Shown here: positions 24,066 to 33,094 of the stretch, in pieces
Layout of the letters: every line of letters begins with the position of its first letter
Numbering within the stretch: the first letter of the stretch is position 1
Source of the DNA: Acidimicrobiaceae bacterium
Lineage (GTDB): Bacteria > Actinomycetota > Acidimicrobiia > Acidimicrobiales > UBA8190
DNA length: 64,000 nucleotides
Assembly (NCBI GenBank): GCA_003151955.1
Contig: PLZB01000070.1
Coordinates: 1-64,000 of the forward strand
Direction: 5' to 3'
Program-made: the position numbers and the translations under genes
Notes under the pieces: model-generated
What the model was told of the DNA's origin: nothing
What the model saw: only the letters and a program-made list of their open reading frames with translations
The model's database searches: none

Positions 24066-26906
24066 TCAGCGAATCCTGGTCAACGCGGCCCGCCGTGACA
24101 GCGTCCGGTAGAGCTGGAGAGTCTCGGGGTGGACGGCGTCGTAGGGCTCGACCCCGTCGGCGACGAGCCTGACCAGCTCGGCCATCACCGATTCGACCCC
24201 CGCCGGGTTGCCGCCAGCGTCGGCTGCTCGGAGGAGGACCCGGTAGAGGCGCTCGTCGTAGGCACTGACCCGGAGCCCCTGGCGGGCTGCCCACTCCGCC
24301 CCAGTCGGGTCGTTGCCGACCAGGCAGTGGTCGGCCAGCTTGCAGGAAAGATCGACCACCACCGCCTCGATGGAGGCCTGGATACCTTCGAGGAGCACCC
24401 AGTCGGTGGACCGGATCCCGTCGAACGGCCGGCCCCTGATCAGGCCGAGACCCTGCCTCCAGTGCTCCGGGTCGTCTGAGGCCGCCCACACCGACAACCG
24501 CTCCCAGTCACTCCTCACGCTCGATCGGAGGGCCAGCCGACCGTGCGCCCGGGGCAGGAAGTCGTGGCCGTCTCCGTCCGTGCCGAGCGACCGCCGGGCC
24601 GCCGAGGCGGTGGAGTGGAGGCTGGAGGATGCCATCAGGCGGTCCGGCCAGAGCGCCGTCGCCCACTGCTCGTTGGTCGCTCCTCCGGGATGCATGGCCA
24701 GGAAGACCACGAGCTCCATGGCCCAGGCCCGCGCGAACGGTCGGGCCGCTCCCCGGATCTCCACCGGGCCGAGCACGAGGACCTCGACGGGTTCGGGGGA
24801 ACGTTCCCGCTCGGCCACCGTTGCCCTGGCGACGGTCGGATCCATCCGCTCGGGAACCGGCATCGCCAGCTGTTCGTAGGGAGGAGCATCGGGGGTCACA
24901 CCCTGGAGACCTCCAGCCACGGAGACCAGGCGGGCGATGTTCTCCGCGTCAACCGGTTCCACCAACTGGGGCCACACCGCAGGGGCCGTCAAGTCGGCCG
25001 CCTCGAGGAGGAGCGGGCCATCGCCGACGACGAGCTTCCATCTGGCCAGGGCCTCCGCTCCTCCGATCAGGGCGACCACGCCGTGGGAACCGTCCCCCGC
25101 CAGTTGAACCAGTCGCCTGACCGCCACGGGTTCGGCGGAGGCCACTTCCGGGGAGCAGACGACGACGACCAGATCCCAGGCGTCGCCACCCGCTTCGACC
25201 CGAGGTTCCCAGGTCTCCGTTCGGTCGACTGCTCGGAGAAGGACCGCCCGCTCCGAGATCCGCTGCTCCAGGGAGGGGAGCAGGCCGGCCAACGATCCCG
25301 AGCTCCTGACCCGCTCGAACTCCCCCATCGCCTCTCCGAATCCGATCAGGAGGATCTCGGTCTGATCCGCCCATCGAGCAGTGGCCAGCTCCAGAACGGT
25401 GGCGTACAGGGACGCGGCCGTACCTGGACCCCCGACGGCGACCGAACCGGCCCGCTCGAGATCGATGAGCACGACGCCGAATTCGTCGCGGCCCAGGGTC
25501 ACCAGAGCCGGGTTGGGGGCGTCCATCCCGGCGGCCCACACGTTCTGCCGGGCGGCCCGCGCCAGGTCCTCGCTTCGCTCGAGGGTCCAGATCCCGCTCC
25601 CCCCTCCGAACGGGGGAACCGGGGAACGGTCAGCCTCTTCGGGCGAGACGACGAGCTCCACCAGCTCATGTCGCAGTCGAACGGCGACCACCCGGGGCGG
25701 AAGCTGGCTGGCTGACCGGGACGAGGCAACCAACATCCGGAGACTGGTATCGATCCAGTCGACGGCGTCGACATCGGTCGAGATCCGCAGCCTGGCCTCG
25801 AGGTCGGCGAGGTCTCCATCGGGGAGTGCGATGCGAAGACCGGCGGCTCGCTGACGCTGCTGCGCTCTGCGCATGCGGACGAGGACGCCGACCACCCCGG
25901 CGCCAAGCACCCCGAATCCGATCGGGGCCAGCGGGAAGGCCGCCCTGCTCACCTGGTCGGAGTGTCCACTCAGGACCGGATCCGGAGATCCGCCCGTGAA
26001 GGCCGGACGCGCCGCGGCGTTGGGTTGCGGGTCCTCCACCAGGGACAGTGTCGGTGGGGAGACGACAGGCGATCCCAGAAGTGGGGTCGAACCCACCGTC
26101 ATCGTTTCGGACGGAACCGCCGTCGGGGCCGGTGTCCCGGTTCCCGCCGGGGTGGGCTGGGCCGGAGCCGTGCCCGGCGGCAGGTCGAGGGTCCAACCCG
26201 GCAAGATCCAATTGTCGTCGCTGAAGACCGCACCGCCTGGTTGGGAACTGCCGAGGTTCATAGTGGCGATCTCCGACCACCGCAGCGGTGAGCCCAGCTG
26301 GGATGCGGCGATCGACCAGAGTGTGTCGCCGCTGCGCACCACCCATCTCCGGGGCGACGACCCGGCCGAGGGGGCCGGTGCGGCCGGATCGACGTCGGCC
26401 ACCGATGAGACCGGGCTGCGCTGATCGTCGACGGGGAAGGCGGGGTCAACCCACTGGACGGCGACAGCCGGGACAACCTGGAGGCGCAGGGGGGGAGCAT
26501 GCCGAACCCCCGGGTTCAGGGCCAGCGACGCCCCCACGAGGCAGGTGACGAGGGCCTGGACCCGACGACTGCCGGGAAGATGGACAGGGGTACGTCCCCG
26601 CAACCGCGCCACCACGTCGACCAGGACGCACACCGCAAGCCAGCCCCAGACGATCCAGGCCAGCAGCACGGCCAGATGCGCCACGGTGGCATCGCCCAGG
26701 GGCTGGGAGAGGAGATGGGCCCATCCCGCCGGGTGGACCACCTCCCGCCACAGGCTGTTCACGGGAGGTGGATCTCCTCCGGCCAGCATCACCAGCGGAA
26801 CTCCTCCGACAAGGAGCACGAGTCCGACCATCGAACCAATCGCACCCAACAGGCCGGAGACCCCGACCTGTCGGCGTTGGTGTGACGTTGCCCACATCTC
26901 TCTCAA
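24066..26906 (-). CDS. Membrane LysM-BTAD (SARP-like) protein of the Tad locus
   Basis: 946 residues. Hydrophobic helices lie at about 15-42, 77-100 and 116-132. A LysM domain spans about 187-247 (WVVRSGDTLWSIAASQLGS...NWILPGWTLDLPPG), followed by a Pro/Thr-rich linker and another helix around 325-345. A large central region follows, then a C-terminal winged-helix plus bacterial transcriptional activator domain (about 700-946). The usual SARP DNA-binding part precedes BTAD. Proteins of this build are known beside actinobacterial Tad loci, but their mechanism is poorly understood. The first ATG overlaps the stop of the TadG-like gene by 4 bases. It may link cell-wall (LysM) state to pilus gene expression (inference). 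Confidence 0.85.
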   Translation of the reverse strand: MREMWATSHQRRQVGVSGLLGAIGSMVGLVLLVGGVPLVMLAGGDPPPVNSLWREVVHPAGWAHLLSQPLGDATVAHLAVLLAWIVWGWLAVCVLVDVVARLRGRTPVHLPGSRRVQALVTCLVGASLALNPGVRHAPPLRLQVVPAVAVQWVDPAFPVDDQRSPVSSVADVDPAAPAPSAGSSPRRWVVRSGDTLWSIAASQLGSPLRWSEIATMNLGSSQPGGAVFSDDNWILPGWTLDLPPGTAPAQPTPAGTGTPAPTAVPSETMTVGSTPLLGSPVVSPPTLSLVEDPQPNAAARPAFTGGSPDPVLSGHSDQVSRAAFPLAPIGFGVLGAGVVGVLVRMRRAQQRQRAAGLRIALPDGDLADLEARLRISTDVDAVDWIDTSLRMLVASSRSASQLPPRVVAVRLRHELVELVVSPEEADRSPVPPFGGGSGIWTLERSEDLARAARQNVWAAGMDAPNPALVTLGRDEFGVVLIDLERAGSVAVGGPGTAASLYATVLELATARWADQTEILLIGFGEAMGEFERVRSSGSLAGLLPSLEQRISERAVLLRAVDRTETWEPRVEAGGDAWDLVVVVCSPEVASAEPVAVRRLVQLAGDGSHGVVALIGGAEALARWKLVVGDGPLLLEAADLTAPAVWPQLVEPVDAENIARLVSVAGGLQGVTPDAPPYEQLAMPVPERMDPTVARATVAERERSPEPVEVLVLGPVEIRGAARPFARAWAMELVVFLAMHPGGATNEQWATALWPDRLMASSSLHSTASAARRSLGTDGDGHDFLPRAHGRLALRSSVRSDWERLSVWAASDDPEHWRQGLGLIRGRPFDGIRSTDWVLLEGIQASIEAVVVDLSCKLADHCLVGNDPTGAEWAARQGLRVSAYDERLYRVLLRAADAGGNPAGVESVMAELVRLVADGVEPYDAVHPETLQLYRTLSRRAALTRIR

Positions 26907-27319
26907 TCCTCCCTGGTGACGCCATGGACGTTGGTGGCGCTGGCGTCCGCCGAAATGTTGATGGTGCGGAGTCCGACGAGACCGAGAAACGTCGTCGGCT
27001 CCTGCAGATCGACCTGGACGGTGACTTCCTGACCGATGACCGCGACGGTGCCGTCGACTCCGGCCGAGGCCAGGTACTTCCGTGCGGCAGACGCGGCCGC
27101 CCCGGGATCGAGCAGGACCTGCCCCGCCCTGAGGGCGACGATGGACAACTGCCCGGCGCCGGCCCGAGCCGCCTGTTGGGCATCATCCAGCGCCTCCTGG
27201 CGCGCCGCCACCGATCGGCCGCCGTCGACGACCAGACCGACGAGGGCCAGCAACGCCACAGCCAGCAGGGCCATGAACGCCGCGATCGACCCTGCCTCTC
27301 TTTCACCGGTATCGGTCAT
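26903..27319 (-). CDS. TadG-like pilus assembly protein (Rv3655c/DUF4244 neighbourhood type)
   Basis: 138 residues. A short cytosolic start, then a single helix SIAAFMALLAVALLALVGLVVDGG and the TadE/TadG-type post-helix segment ARQEALDDAQQAARAGA. The rest is extracytoplasmic. The helix-then-ARQ...A-AARA pattern is that of pilus minor components that carry a prepilin-like N-terminus. Both ends overlap neighbouring genes by 4 bases, so it is part of the pilus operon. The exact place in the fibre is unknown. Confidence 0.8.
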   Translation of the reverse strand: MTDTGEREAGSIAAFMALLAVALLALVGLVVDGGRSVAARQEALDDAQQAARAGAGQLSIVALRAGQVLLDPGAAASAARKYLASAGVDGTVAVIGQEVTVQVDLQEPTTFLGLVGLRTINISADASATNVHGVTRED

Positions 27320-27741
27320 CCCACCGTCCGATAGGGATCGATGGGAGCGGAAACACTCGTCGTGATGGTTGTCGACCCCGGGAAGCCCGGCATCAGGTCG
27401 GAAAGGTCGACGCGGCACGACACCGTGACGACGACGCTTCCTCCCGGCGTGAAATGGGTGACGTCGGTCGAGACCGACAATTGGGCACAGGTGTGGACCC
27501 GGTCAAAGACTGTCGGCACGGCCACCACCGGTGCGGCCCATTGGGCCAGTGCTGCGTTGGGAGATCCGGCTGTGGTCTGTGCCGCAGCCCGGGCCGCACC
27601 GATCACCTGGTCCCGGGCCAGCTCATACCGGCCCAGCCCCAGGGCCAGGAAGGCGAAGAGGAGCAGGACCGGGGTGAGAACGACCAGCTCAACGGTCAGA
27701 CTCCCCTCCTCCCTTCCCGGCCCGGGCGCGGAGAACGTCAC
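27316..27741 (-). CDS. TadE-family pseudopilin
   Basis: 141 residues. It has the processing site EEG|SLTVELVVLTPVLLL, with Gly before the cut and Glu at +5, as for Flp/TadE substrates of the prepilin peptidase. A single helix follows, then an extracytoplasmic domain with two Cys (HTCAQ, SCRVD) that can pair. TadE proteins are minor pilins. 4-base overlaps couple it to both neighbours. Confidence 0.85.
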   Translation of the reverse strand: MTFSAPGPGREEGSLTVELVVLTPVLLLFAFLALGLGRYELARDQVIGAARAAAQTTAGSPNAALAQWAAPVVAVPTVFDRVHTCAQLSVSTDVTHFTPGGSVVVTVSCRVDLSDLMPGFPGSTTITTSVSAPIDPYRTVG

Positions 27742-28139
27742 GACGAGACCCTGAATTCCTGGCGCGGGCCCGTCCTGACGGCGGAGACCTCCAGATGGAG
27801 CCCGGGAATGATGGACTCGGCCGAGGCCGAGATCTGGACCGCCACCATGTCGCCCGGGAACACCTGGGCATGGACCGAAGGGGCCTGCACGCTGCCACCT
27901 CCTGTGGAGGCGAGGAAGGATCTGGCGCTGGCCTCCCCGGCCGCGGTCGAGCCTCCCAGTCCACTGGCGGTCTGCTCACCCTGCTGCGCGGCGGCCTGCA
28001 CCACGCTGGCGGCATGGGCCCAGAGACATGCCTGCACGACGAAGAGCAGCAGGATCATGATGGCGGGGACGAGGATGACCGCCTCGACGACCGCTGACCC
28101 GTCCTGTTCTCGACGGTGCCCTGCCAGACGCGCTCCCAT
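27738..28139 (-). CDS. TadE-family pseudopilin (second copy)
   Basis: 133 residues. The processing site is QDG|SAVVEAVILVPAIM, again Gly at -1 and Glu at +5. The helix is followed by a small mature domain (about 95 residues). It differs in sequence from the next TadE, so the two are probably distinct minor pilins. It starts one base before the pilin gene's stop region and overlaps the following gene by 4 bases. Confidence 0.83.
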   Translation of the reverse strand: MGARLAGHRREQDGSAVVEAVILVPAIMILLLFVVQACLWAHAASVVQAAAQQGEQTASGLGGSTAAGEASARSFLASTGGGSVQAPSVHAQVFPGDMVAVQISASAESIIPGLHLEVSAVRTGPRQEFRVSS

Positions 28140-28140
28140 G

Positions 28141-28329
28141 TCAGTTGAGGTTGATCGAGTTGGCCTTGGCCGTCACCTTGGAGACGATGATGGCGCCGAT
28201 GGCGATGGCCAGCGCGGCAAAGACGGCCGTGAGGATCACCTTCTCGACGACACTCCCCTCCTCGTTCCCGGGCAAGGTCTCGGCCCGGGTCCGGAGGTAG
28301 CTCCAGAGGAACTGGATCTGAAACAGCAT
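28141..28329 (-). CDS. Flp-type pilin (major subunit candidate)
   Basis: 62 residues, the size of Flp pilins. Leader MLFQIQFLWSYLRTRAETLP (part), then NEEG|SVVEKVILTAVFAALAIAIGAIIV, a helix, and a short tail. The Gly-to-Glu spacing is one residue shorter (+4) than in the TadE proteins and in typical Flp pilins (G|ATAVEY). The short hydrophobic mature protein fits the fibre subunit. It lies between TadC and TadE. Confidence 0.8.
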   Translation of the reverse strand: MLFQIQFLWSYLRTRAETLPGNEEGSVVEKVILTAVFAALAIAIGAIIVSKVTAKANSINLN

Positions 28330-28376
28330 GATGCTTTCCTTTCGGTTGGGTGTGAACAGCTGGGAGGGGGGCGAAT

Positions 28377-29285
28377 TCAGAATCCGGCGGCGATCCGGGA
28401 AAATGCCGGGTACCCGATGAAGAGGAGGAAGCCGACCAGGAGCAGGACTCCGGGCAGGAAGAGACGCTCGGTGACGGTGTTGGCCTCGGTCTCGGCGTCG
28501 GCGAGCTCATGACGGCGGATCGAGGAGGCTTTTGACGAGAGGGTCGCCCTGATGCGGGCTCCTTCGGTCCCGGCCAAGCCCACCGCGGCGGCGAGCTCAG
28601 ACAGTTCCCCGATGCCCAGCTCCTCCCCCAGCCCAGCCAGTGCGCTCCATGGCGTCTCGCCGCAGTCACGGGCCAGCTGAAGGGCGGCGGCCAATCGGTG
28701 CGAGACGGGATCGACCCCAACCTCGGCCGCGGCGTGCAGGGCGCCCTCGATCCCCATCCCGCCGGCGAGGCAGAGAACCACCAGGTCGAGGTAGGTCCCG
28801 ACGACCCTCCGGGCACATCGGGCCGCCACCTTGGCCTCGGACCTGAGGATCATGAACGGGAATGCCGCTCCGCACGCCGATCCGACCAGGCTCACCCAGA
28901 GGGGGACAATGAACGACAGGTGCATTCCGCCCAGCCCGGTCAGGGCCCAACAGAACGGTGGGAGCACGCCCGCAACGCCGGCGGCGAGCACAGCCTGACC
29001 GCAGACAGCCTCCAACGACGTCCCGGTCAGGGCGAGCTCCGGTTCCAACCGTTCAGGTACCCATCCGCGGCGTCGGAGTGCCGCCGAGAGCTGGGTGCCT
29101 GCGCCCCTGGTGTGCCGTTCCAGACCGGACGGGGCCGTTGGATCGTCTACCTCCGTTGGAACGGGCACAGACCGGTCGACACGGCCCAGGGCCACGGCGA
29201 TCGGATCTTGGGCGGGCCGGAGCGCGGCCACAACTCCCAACAGGCCGAGGCCCAAGCCCGTCGAAGCCAACACGATGAGCGTCAC
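28377..29285 (-). CDS. tadC: TadC-like type II secretion F-domain protein
   Basis: 302 residues. An N-terminal membrane anchor and cytosolic region, then a type II secretion system F (T2SSF) domain (about 140-260: YLDLVVLCLAGGMGIEGAL, WSALAGLGEELGIGELSELA) and C-terminal helices LFLPGVLLLVGFLLFIGYP. It is the second of the TadB/TadC platform pair that couples the ATPase to pilin extrusion. The start GTG overlaps the TadB stop (GTGA). Confidence 0.88.
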   Translation of the reverse strand: MTLIVLASTGLGLGLLGVVAALRPAQDPIAVALGRVDRSVPVPTEVDDPTAPSGLERHTRGAGTQLSAALRRRGWVPERLEPELALTGTSLEAVCGQAVLAAGVAGVLPPFCWALTGLGGMHLSFIVPLWVSLVGSACGAAFPFMILRSEAKVAARCARRVVGTYLDLVVLCLAGGMGIEGALHAAAEVGVDPVSHRLAAALQLARDCGETPWSALAGLGEELGIGELSELAAAVGLAGTEGARIRATLSSKASSIRRHELADAETEANTVTERLFLPGVLLLVGFLLFIGYPAFSRIAAGF

Positions 29286-30145
29286 CGGTTTCCCCCCGCC
29301 CCGAGCAGGCGCACCGGCGAGGGTGGACGCACCATCCGGACCATCAGCACCAACCCGGCGGCATAGCAGCTGACCACGAGTGCGAGGACGAGCTGACCCG
29401 TCAGGGTCCCGAACGGGGCCAGGTAGGAATGGGCCAAGACGGCCAGCGCTCCTGCGAATACCAGGGAGAACACGACCACCGTCCGGACACCGCTCCGGGC
29501 GGACGCCCGGCTGGCCTCGATCCGGAGGCGCATCGAAACCTCCTCCCGGATCGAGTCGGCCAGAGCGCCCAGGAGATCGACGAGACGTTGGGAACGGGCG
29601 CTCGCGGCCAGGAGGAGCGCGCAGACGACGACATCGGCCCCGGGATCGTCCAGCTCGGCCGCGAAGACCCGCAGGGCGTCGGTCATGGGCACGCCGACAG
29701 TCAAACGGTCGGCCAACCTCACCACCTCGGCCCTCACCGCCTTCGGGGCGACGGGGGCGGTCACCACGATGGCCTGGGACAGTCCCGCCGCGGCGGCGAG
29801 GGTATCCCGCAGAAGCTCCGTCCAGGCCGCCACCGCCTCGACCCGATCGGTCGGCTTGGCACCCGCGCCCCGACCCAGAAGGGCCGGCAGGGCCGCCGTA
29901 GCCAGGGCAGCCGCCAGGGCGCCCACAGGCCACCTCGTGACGACGCCGACTACACCGGCCGCCGCAGCCGGCATGACCAACCGGCGGGCCCTCCAGGTCC
30001 GAACATGGACTGCCGGGAAAGGATCGGCGGGCAAGCTGCCAGGGGCCGTCGCCACCTCGACGGGTCGCCGACCGCGGGTGGCGGCCACGAGACCCAGGAC
30101 CCCTGTGACCATCCCGGCCACACTCACGAACACCAGAAGGGTCAT
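29282..30145 (-). CDS. tadB: TadB-like type II secretion F-domain protein
   Basis: 287 residues. N-terminal helix, then paired helices (RLVMPAAAAGVVGVVTRWPVGAL) and a cytosolic T2SSF domain (AAWTELLRDTLAAAAGLSQAIVV, RLADRLTVGVPMTDALRVFAAE), ending in two helices. It is the partner of the neighbouring TadC in the inner-membrane platform. Start and stop each overlap the adjacent gene by 4 bases. Confidence 0.88.
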   Translation of the reverse strand: MTLLVFVSVAGMVTGVLGLVAATRGRRPVEVATAPGSLPADPFPAVHVRTWRARRLVMPAAAAGVVGVVTRWPVGALAAALATAALPALLGRGAGAKPTDRVEAVAAWTELLRDTLAAAAGLSQAIVVTAPVAPKAVRAEVVRLADRLTVGVPMTDALRVFAAELDDPGADVVVCALLLAASARSQRLVDLLGALADSIREEVSMRLRIEASRASARSGVRTVVVFSLVFAGALAVLAHSYLAPFGTLTGQLVLALVVSCYAAGLVLMVRMVRPPSPVRLLGAGGNR

Positions 30146-31539
30146 CGCCAGGTCCTGACGCCCGCGCCCCCGATGGCCGGGTCATAGCCGTGTTGCGTCA
30201 GCTCCTCGAGGGTGGCGCTCCGCAACGGAGCACCGGGGACGGCCCGACGGTCCGGACCCGGTCGAAAGATCTCGTTGGAGATGACCTGGAGCCCTTCGGC
30301 GTCGACGACCTCACGGATTGAGGAGACGAACCGACGGCGCCGTGCCGGTGCGAATCGGCGGCCCGTGCGCTCTCCCTGTGGGAGGTCTGAGAATCGGTCG
30401 CCCCGCACGTGGTGGAGATCCCCGAGGTCGTCCCGACTCAGGGCATCGTCGGCGACCTCGATGTACACCACAAGGTGGACAGCGCCTGCTACCAACAGGT
30501 TGGTGGCCTCGAGAGGGAGCCGCTCAGGGGCCTGAACGGCGTAGGAAGCGATGCGGCGGAACACTCCCTCCGACGAATCGGCGTGGATGGTGCACATGGA
30601 GCCCGATCGCCCCTGACTCATGGCGTTGAGCATGGGGAGGATCTCGTCCCCGAGCACTTCTCCCACGATGACCCGATCGGCGTTCATCCGCAGGGCCCGC
30701 CTCACTAGGCGGGCCATCGTGACCTCCCCCTCCCCTTCGGCATTGGCCTCCCGGGCCTCCAGGGCCACCAGGTCGGGGTGCCGGTCCGGCATCGAGTCGA
30801 GGCCGAGCTCGAACGCCTGCTCGATGGTCACCACCCGCTCCCGGGGAGGGATCTCGGCGGCCAGCGCTCGCACCATGGTCGTCTTTCCTGAGTTCATGGC
30901 CCCGGCCACCACGATGTTCTTCCGGGCCCGAACCGCAGCAGCCAGCAACGACGCCGAGCCCTCGTCGAGACCTCCCAGTCCGACGAGCTGATCGAGGTTC
31001 AGGTCGACGTAGCGGTGCCTGCGGATCGACACCACCGGGCGCGTCGCCACCGACATCAGCGCCGAGAGCCGGCTCCCGTCGGGAAGCCGGAGGTCCAGCT
31101 CCGGATGCGAGTTGTCGAACCTCCGCTCGGAGAGGCCGAACCTGGCGCCGGCGGCCCGGATCAGCTCGATGAGCTCCATGTCGGAAGAGGCCACCGGCTC
31201 CGACTCCACCTTGCTGCCATCAGCGTGGGTGACCCAGACCTGGTCGCATCCGTTGACATCGATGTTCTCGATCGACTGGTCGTCCACCAACGCCTGGAGG
31301 CGGCCGAGTCCGAAGAGGGCGTCGAGAACCGCCCGTGCCATCTGTTGCTCCTCGACCGGGTCGAAAGGTGGCTCACCTGCCCCCATTCGCTGCGCCCCGA
31401 ACGCTTGCAGCCGGGACAGGACCAACTGCCGGGCCAACTCCTTTCGATCGGCCACCGAGAGGAGCCGACTCTCGCTGGCCAAGTCGTCGGCCACTTCGGC
31501 CCGCAACCGGATCACGAGACTGTCCCGGTCCGTGATCAT
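30142..31539 (-). CDS. tadA: CpaF/TadA-type pilus assembly ATPase
   Basis: 465 residues. A secretion hexameric ATPase (VirB11/GspE superfamily). Walker A is AGAMNSGKTT with Lys219, the Walker B-like stretch is RVIVGEVLGDEI, the Asp/His boxes follow, and the N-terminal helical domain typical of CpaF is at about 70-170. It powers Flp pilin export and assembly. The ATG at 31539 overlaps the stop of the CpaE-like gene by 4 bases. A Thr/Glu-rich C-terminus completes it. Confidence 0.93.
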   Translation of the reverse strand: MITDRDSLVIRLRAEVADDLASESRLLSVADRKELARQLVLSRLQAFGAQRMGAGEPPFDPVEEQQMARAVLDALFGLGRLQALVDDQSIENIDVNGCDQVWVTHADGSKVESEPVASSDMELIELIRAAGARFGLSERRFDNSHPELDLRLPDGSRLSALMSVATRPVVSIRRHRYVDLNLDQLVGLGGLDEGSASLLAAAVRARKNIVVAGAMNSGKTTMVRALAAEIPPRERVVTIEQAFELGLDSMPDRHPDLVALEAREANAEGEGEVTMARLVRRALRMNADRVIVGEVLGDEILPMLNAMSQGRSGSMCTIHADSSEGVFRRIASYAVQAPERLPLEATNLLVAGAVHLVVYIEVADDALSRDDLGDLHHVRGDRFSDLPQGERTGRRFAPARRRRFVSSIREVVDAEGLQVISNEIFRPGPDRRAVPGAPLRSATLEELTQHGYDPAIGGAGVRTWR

Positions 31540-32330
31540 GATGCTCTCCAATCGGGCAGCGGCGTCTCGGTCCCGGGCTGGAACGGACTGTCGGGCCCTG
31601 CCCTCTCCGATTCCCGGGCCAACGGCACCAGGATCTCGGCGGCACGATTGGCGGCTCCAACGAGCGGAGACTTGGCAAACGCCCGGCTGCTTCCGGGCTC
31701 GCCACAGGCGATGGCAGCGCTCCCGGGGTCCTCCGGAATGACTTCGACGAGCTCGAGGCCCAACATGGCGGCCGCCTCGCGGGCTCTGCCACGGCTGCCA
31801 CCTCGGACAATGAGCCTCCCGCTGCCGGCCCGGCCGAAGGAGGAGATCAGGCCGGCGGCCCACCGGGCATGGCCCAGGCTGGCCACGTCGGAACGCGAGA
31901 CCAGAATGAGCTCGTGGGCCCGCTGGAGCATCATCGTCTGGCCGGGCTGGCCCGGCACGAGACGTCCGCAGTCGACCAGGACGTCCTCGTCGGCTTCGGC
32001 CAGAAACGGGACGGCTCTCCCGAGTTCCCGGTCCAGGGCCTGAGCGGCGTCGGGTGCCATCGGCCCCACGAGCACCTCGAGCCCACCGGGAAGTCGCTGG
32101 GTGTGGGCGTCGAACCCGGCGTTCGGGGACGCAGGCTGGCGGAGCGCCAGAACCAGGCTCGTCATCCCCTGACGCGACGACAGCCCGAACCGGGCGGCGA
32201 GATCCGCCCCGGCCGGGTCCCCCTCAGCCACGATCACCCGCCGTTCCGAGGGCCAGACGGCACCTATGGCACAGGCCACCGTGGTGACTCCGGGTGATCC
32301 CTTGGCCGAGAAGATGGCGATGATCGTCAT
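31536..32330 (-). CDS. CpaE/TadZ-like MinD/ParA-fold protein
   Basis: 264 residues. SIMIBI-class fold: MTIIAIFSAKGSPGVTTVACA is the P-loop region, followed by VIVAEGDPAGADLAARFG and DVLVDCGRL. The signature Lys (AKG) is kept, but the P-loop Lys before Thr is Val, so ATP hydrolysis is probably lost, as in atypical TadZ proteins. These localise the pilus machine. Coupled to both neighbours by 4-base overlaps. Confidence 0.82.
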   Translation of the reverse strand: MTIIAIFSAKGSPGVTTVACAIGAVWPSERRVIVAEGDPAGADLAARFGLSSRQGMTSLVLALRQPASPNAGFDAHTQRLPGGLEVLVGPMAPDAAQALDRELGRAVPFLAEADEDVLVDCGRLVPGQPGQTMMLQRAHELILVSRSDVASLGHARWAAGLISSFGRAGSGRLIVRGGSRGRAREAAAMLGLELVEVIPEDPGSAAIACGEPGSSRAFAKSPLVGAANRAAEILVPLARESERAGPDSPFQPGTETPLPDWRAS

Positions 32331-33061
32331 CGAACGGAAGGAACCACGACGAGCGCGACCTGGCCCGCTGCCGATGCGGACGCGATGAGCGGGGCCAGCG
32401 TCGACGGGACCAGTAACGAGATCACCGTGGTGTCGGTGCCGGCCGACGGCGACGACACCGCCACATCGGTCACCGTCACGCCGGCGGCCAAGACCGTTCC
32501 CGGCTCCGGAGCCTCTGGTCCGGTGCCCACGCCTCCAACCGGTGTCGTCCCCGTAGGTCCGATCGAGCTGGTCGACGCTCCCGGGATCCCGGTCAACACG
32601 GCGTCGACCGTGTCTCCGGGCTGGAGTCCCGACGCCGGAAGTTGGCTGGCCTTGACCTCGACACCGACGACAGCGGTTCCCGCGGGCGGGCCCATGCTGG
32701 TCGTCAGGTCGGCTGGAACCAACAGGGAGGCCGGCTCGAGCTTGACCGACGCCCGTTGGCCGACCACCACGCCGATCTCGTCCGCTGGGATGGTCCGGAC
32801 ACCGGCCGACGCGGACAGGCGCACCGTCGTGACGTCAGCGGCAGTGAGGGTGTCGCCCTGATTCACGACCTGGGTGACGGCCAGCACCGGCACCTGGCGG
32901 CCGGCCTTCATGTAGGCCGTGGTGAAGACGGCGGCGCAGACGAGGACGAGTGCTGCCGAAGCCGCCGCCAATGCCGGACGCCGGGGGCGATCGGCAGCCT
33001 GCAGTCGGAGGCCGGGATCTCGTGTCTCACCAATTCTCGGGCGCGACAAGGTAGCGGACAA
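32327..33061 (-). CDS. CpaB/RcpC-like SAF-domain protein
   Basis: 244 residues. One N-terminal helix (about 30-50), then a SAF domain, VPVLAVTQVVNQGDTLTAADV...GQRASVKLEPASLL, and a beta-rich C-terminus with a Thr/Gly/Pro linker. CpaB proteins form part of the extracytoplasmic pilus channel or stabilise it. The start is taken as TTG 33061, the first in-frame candidate. A second TTG 12 bases later is possible. First clear Tad gene of the operon, 33 bases after the secreted-protein gene. Confidence 0.78.
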   Translation of the reverse strand: MSATLSRPRIGETRDPGLRLQAADRPRRPALAAASAALVLVCAAVFTTAYMKAGRQVPVLAVTQVVNQGDTLTAADVTTVRLSASAGVRTIPADEIGVVVGQRASVKLEPASLLVPADLTTSMGPPAGTAVVGVEVKASQLPASGLQPGDTVDAVLTGIPGASTSSIGPTGTTPVGGVGTGPEAPEPGTVLAAGVTVTDVAVSSPSAGTDTTVISLLVPSTLAPLIASASAAGQVALVVVPSVR

Positions 33062-33094
33062 GGCCGATCTTCTTTCTCTTGGATTCGGTCGGGG

